Below, piece after piece: positions 62,757 through 64,000 of a stretch of 64,000 nt of DNA (position 1 is the stretch's first letter; each line of letters opens with the position of its first letter). A program made the translations under genes and the position numbers. Origin of the DNA: Larix kaempferi. Taxonomy: Eukaryota > Streptophyta > Pinopsida > Pinales > Pinaceae. Under the pieces are notes generated by a model, which was given only the letters and a program-made list of their open reading frames with translations, searched no databases and was not told the DNA's origin. The stretch is taken from positions 11,407,501 through 11,471,500 of the forward strand of contig BSBM01000602.1 in the NCBI GenBank assembly GCA_027924585.1. The letters are read 5' to 3'.

Positions 62757-63616
62757 CTAACAACCACTATCCCTATTTCCATATCTCTCTCTTCAAACCC
62801 CTAAACCACAATCTCTATATCTCTCTCTAAACCCCTAATCCTCTCTCTCTCTCTCTAAACCCTCAATCTACTATCTCTCACTCTAACACCTAATCCTTAA
62901 TCTCTCTCTCTCTCTCTAAACCCCTAACCTCCAATCTCTCTCTCTCTCTCTCAACTCCTAACCACCAGTCTCAATCATTGTATAACTCTCTCTCTAAACA
63001 CATTACCCCTATATCTCTATCTCTCTCTAAACCCCTAACCCCCAATCTCTAACTCTCTCTCTTAACCACTAATCCTCAATCTCTCTCTAAACCCCTAACC
63101 TCCAATCTCTCTCTCTCTCCCTCTCTCTAAAACCCTAAAAATCCAAATCCCTCTCTCTCTCTCTCTCTCAATCCTTAACCCCAAGTTTCTCTCTCTCCCT
63201 TTCTCTCTAAACCCCAACCACAAATTTGTCTCCCTCTGAAATTCTAATCCCCAATATCTCCATCTTTCTCTCTCTAAAGCATTAGCCCTCGATCTCTCTC
63301 TCTCTATAAACCCCTAATCCCCAATTCTCTCTCTCTAAACCCCTAACCACCAATTTCTCTATTTTTATCTCTTTGTCTCTTTCTCAAAACTCATAACCAC
63401 CAATCCCTCTATCTCTCTCTAAACCATTAACCCCCGATATCTCTCTCTTTGAAAGCCTAATCCTCAATCTCTGTCTTCCTATATCCCTCTCTCTTAACCT
63501 CGAAACCCCAATCTCCCTCTCTCTCACTAAACCCTAACCATCATTCTCTCTCTCTCTCTCTAAACAAATAACCCCACCCCCAACCTCCAATATTTCTCTT
63601 TATAAAACCCTAACAC

Positions 63617-63664
<48 letters not shown>

Positions 63665-64000
63665 GCTAACCACTAATCTCTCTCATTCCATCTCTCTCTC
63701 TCTCCAAATCCTTAACCCCCAATCTCTCTCTCTCTAAACCCCTAACACCCAATATATCTCTTCCTATCACTCTCTCTCTAAACACCAAACCCCCAATATC
63801 CCTCTCTCTCTCTAAACCCCTAACCAACATTCTATCTCATATATCTCTCTCTCTAAACCCCTAACCCTCAATCTCTCTGTCTTTCTCTCTCTCTCTAAAC
63901 CACTAACCCCCAATATATATCTATCTCTCTAAACCATTAATCCCCAATCTATCCCTCTCTAAGCCTCTAAACCCCAATCTCCATCTCTCCAAACCCCTAA
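62046..64000. repeat. CT-rich array with telomere-like units (block 2)
   Basis: Unit-for-unit match to block 1 from 26831 to about 28769, with length changes in CT runs (a long one at 63620-63660) and few substitutions. Cut by the window end. Confidence 0.85.

Larger units (their letters stand above)
38021..64000. repeat. Block 2 of the segmental duplication
   Basis: Direct copy of 3708 to about 28769 in the same orientation. The offset is 34313 from the start to about 17.6 kb, about 34291 by 19.8 kb, 34658 by 22.6 kb, about 35107 at 26.6 kb and 35231 at the window end; changes come from tandem-repeat length differences. It ends only because the window ends. Confidence 0.95.

Overview
The window looks like repeat-dominated nuclear DNA of a land plant with a large genome. 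The signs are a Tekay/Del-type Ty3-gypsy chromovirus, plant L1-type LINE proteins (DUF4283-like ORF1 with a CCHC knuckle, then endonuclease and reverse transcriptase), an LTR with a primer-binding site matching initiator Met-tRNA, AT-rich introns with GT/AG borders, and the N-terminal half of a NIP aquaporin. The species cannot be named from the sequence. No intact host gene, tRNA, rRNA or CRISPR array was seen.

The main architecture is a segmental duplication. Block 1 (from 3708) and block 2 (from 38021 to the window end) are direct copies about 34.3 kb apart. They share the same order: 5' half of a LINE (minus), a very long LTR and degraded gypsy pol (minus), a minisatellite, AT-rich filler with fold-back repeats, three exons of a NIP aquaporin, duplicated exon-like modules, AT-rich tandem repeats, and a CT-rich telomere-like array. 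Window position 64000 corresponds to about 28769, so block 2 continues outside the window. All copies carry disabling stops, some shared and some private. Base differences are rare left of about 10.25 kb and several-fold commoner to the right.

Region by region. 1-613 is the tail of a gypsy-like element, and 614-3682 is its LTR, cut off at the block 1 junction. 3708-5306 is the truncated LINE. 5307-5521 holds an RNase H-like fragment. 5522-14690 is the gypsy element: a 5.5-kb LTR with a nested insertion, then pol read leftwards. 14690-20270 is non-coding filler with repeats. 20315-21608 is the aquaporin fragment. 21868-26830 is intron-like AT-rich DNA with local tandem repeats. 26831-31336 is the CT/telomere-like array. 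31342-35301 is a solo LTR with a perfect 5-bp target duplication inside that array. 35307-35424 is the rest of the array. 35425-36352 is an LTR, primer-binding site and leader of a second LTR element. 36353-36460 holds two poly-A tracts and short repeated fillers. 36461-38020 is the LINE part missing from block 1. 38021-64000 is block 2.

The genes do not work together as a system. This is a nest of transposons and repeats that has trapped a piece of one host gene and was then copied as a block, or assembled twice from two haplotypes. The most informative points are the breakpoint structure, the uneven divergence between blocks, the preserved aquaporin exons and the telomere-like array. I found no convincing new biological system.
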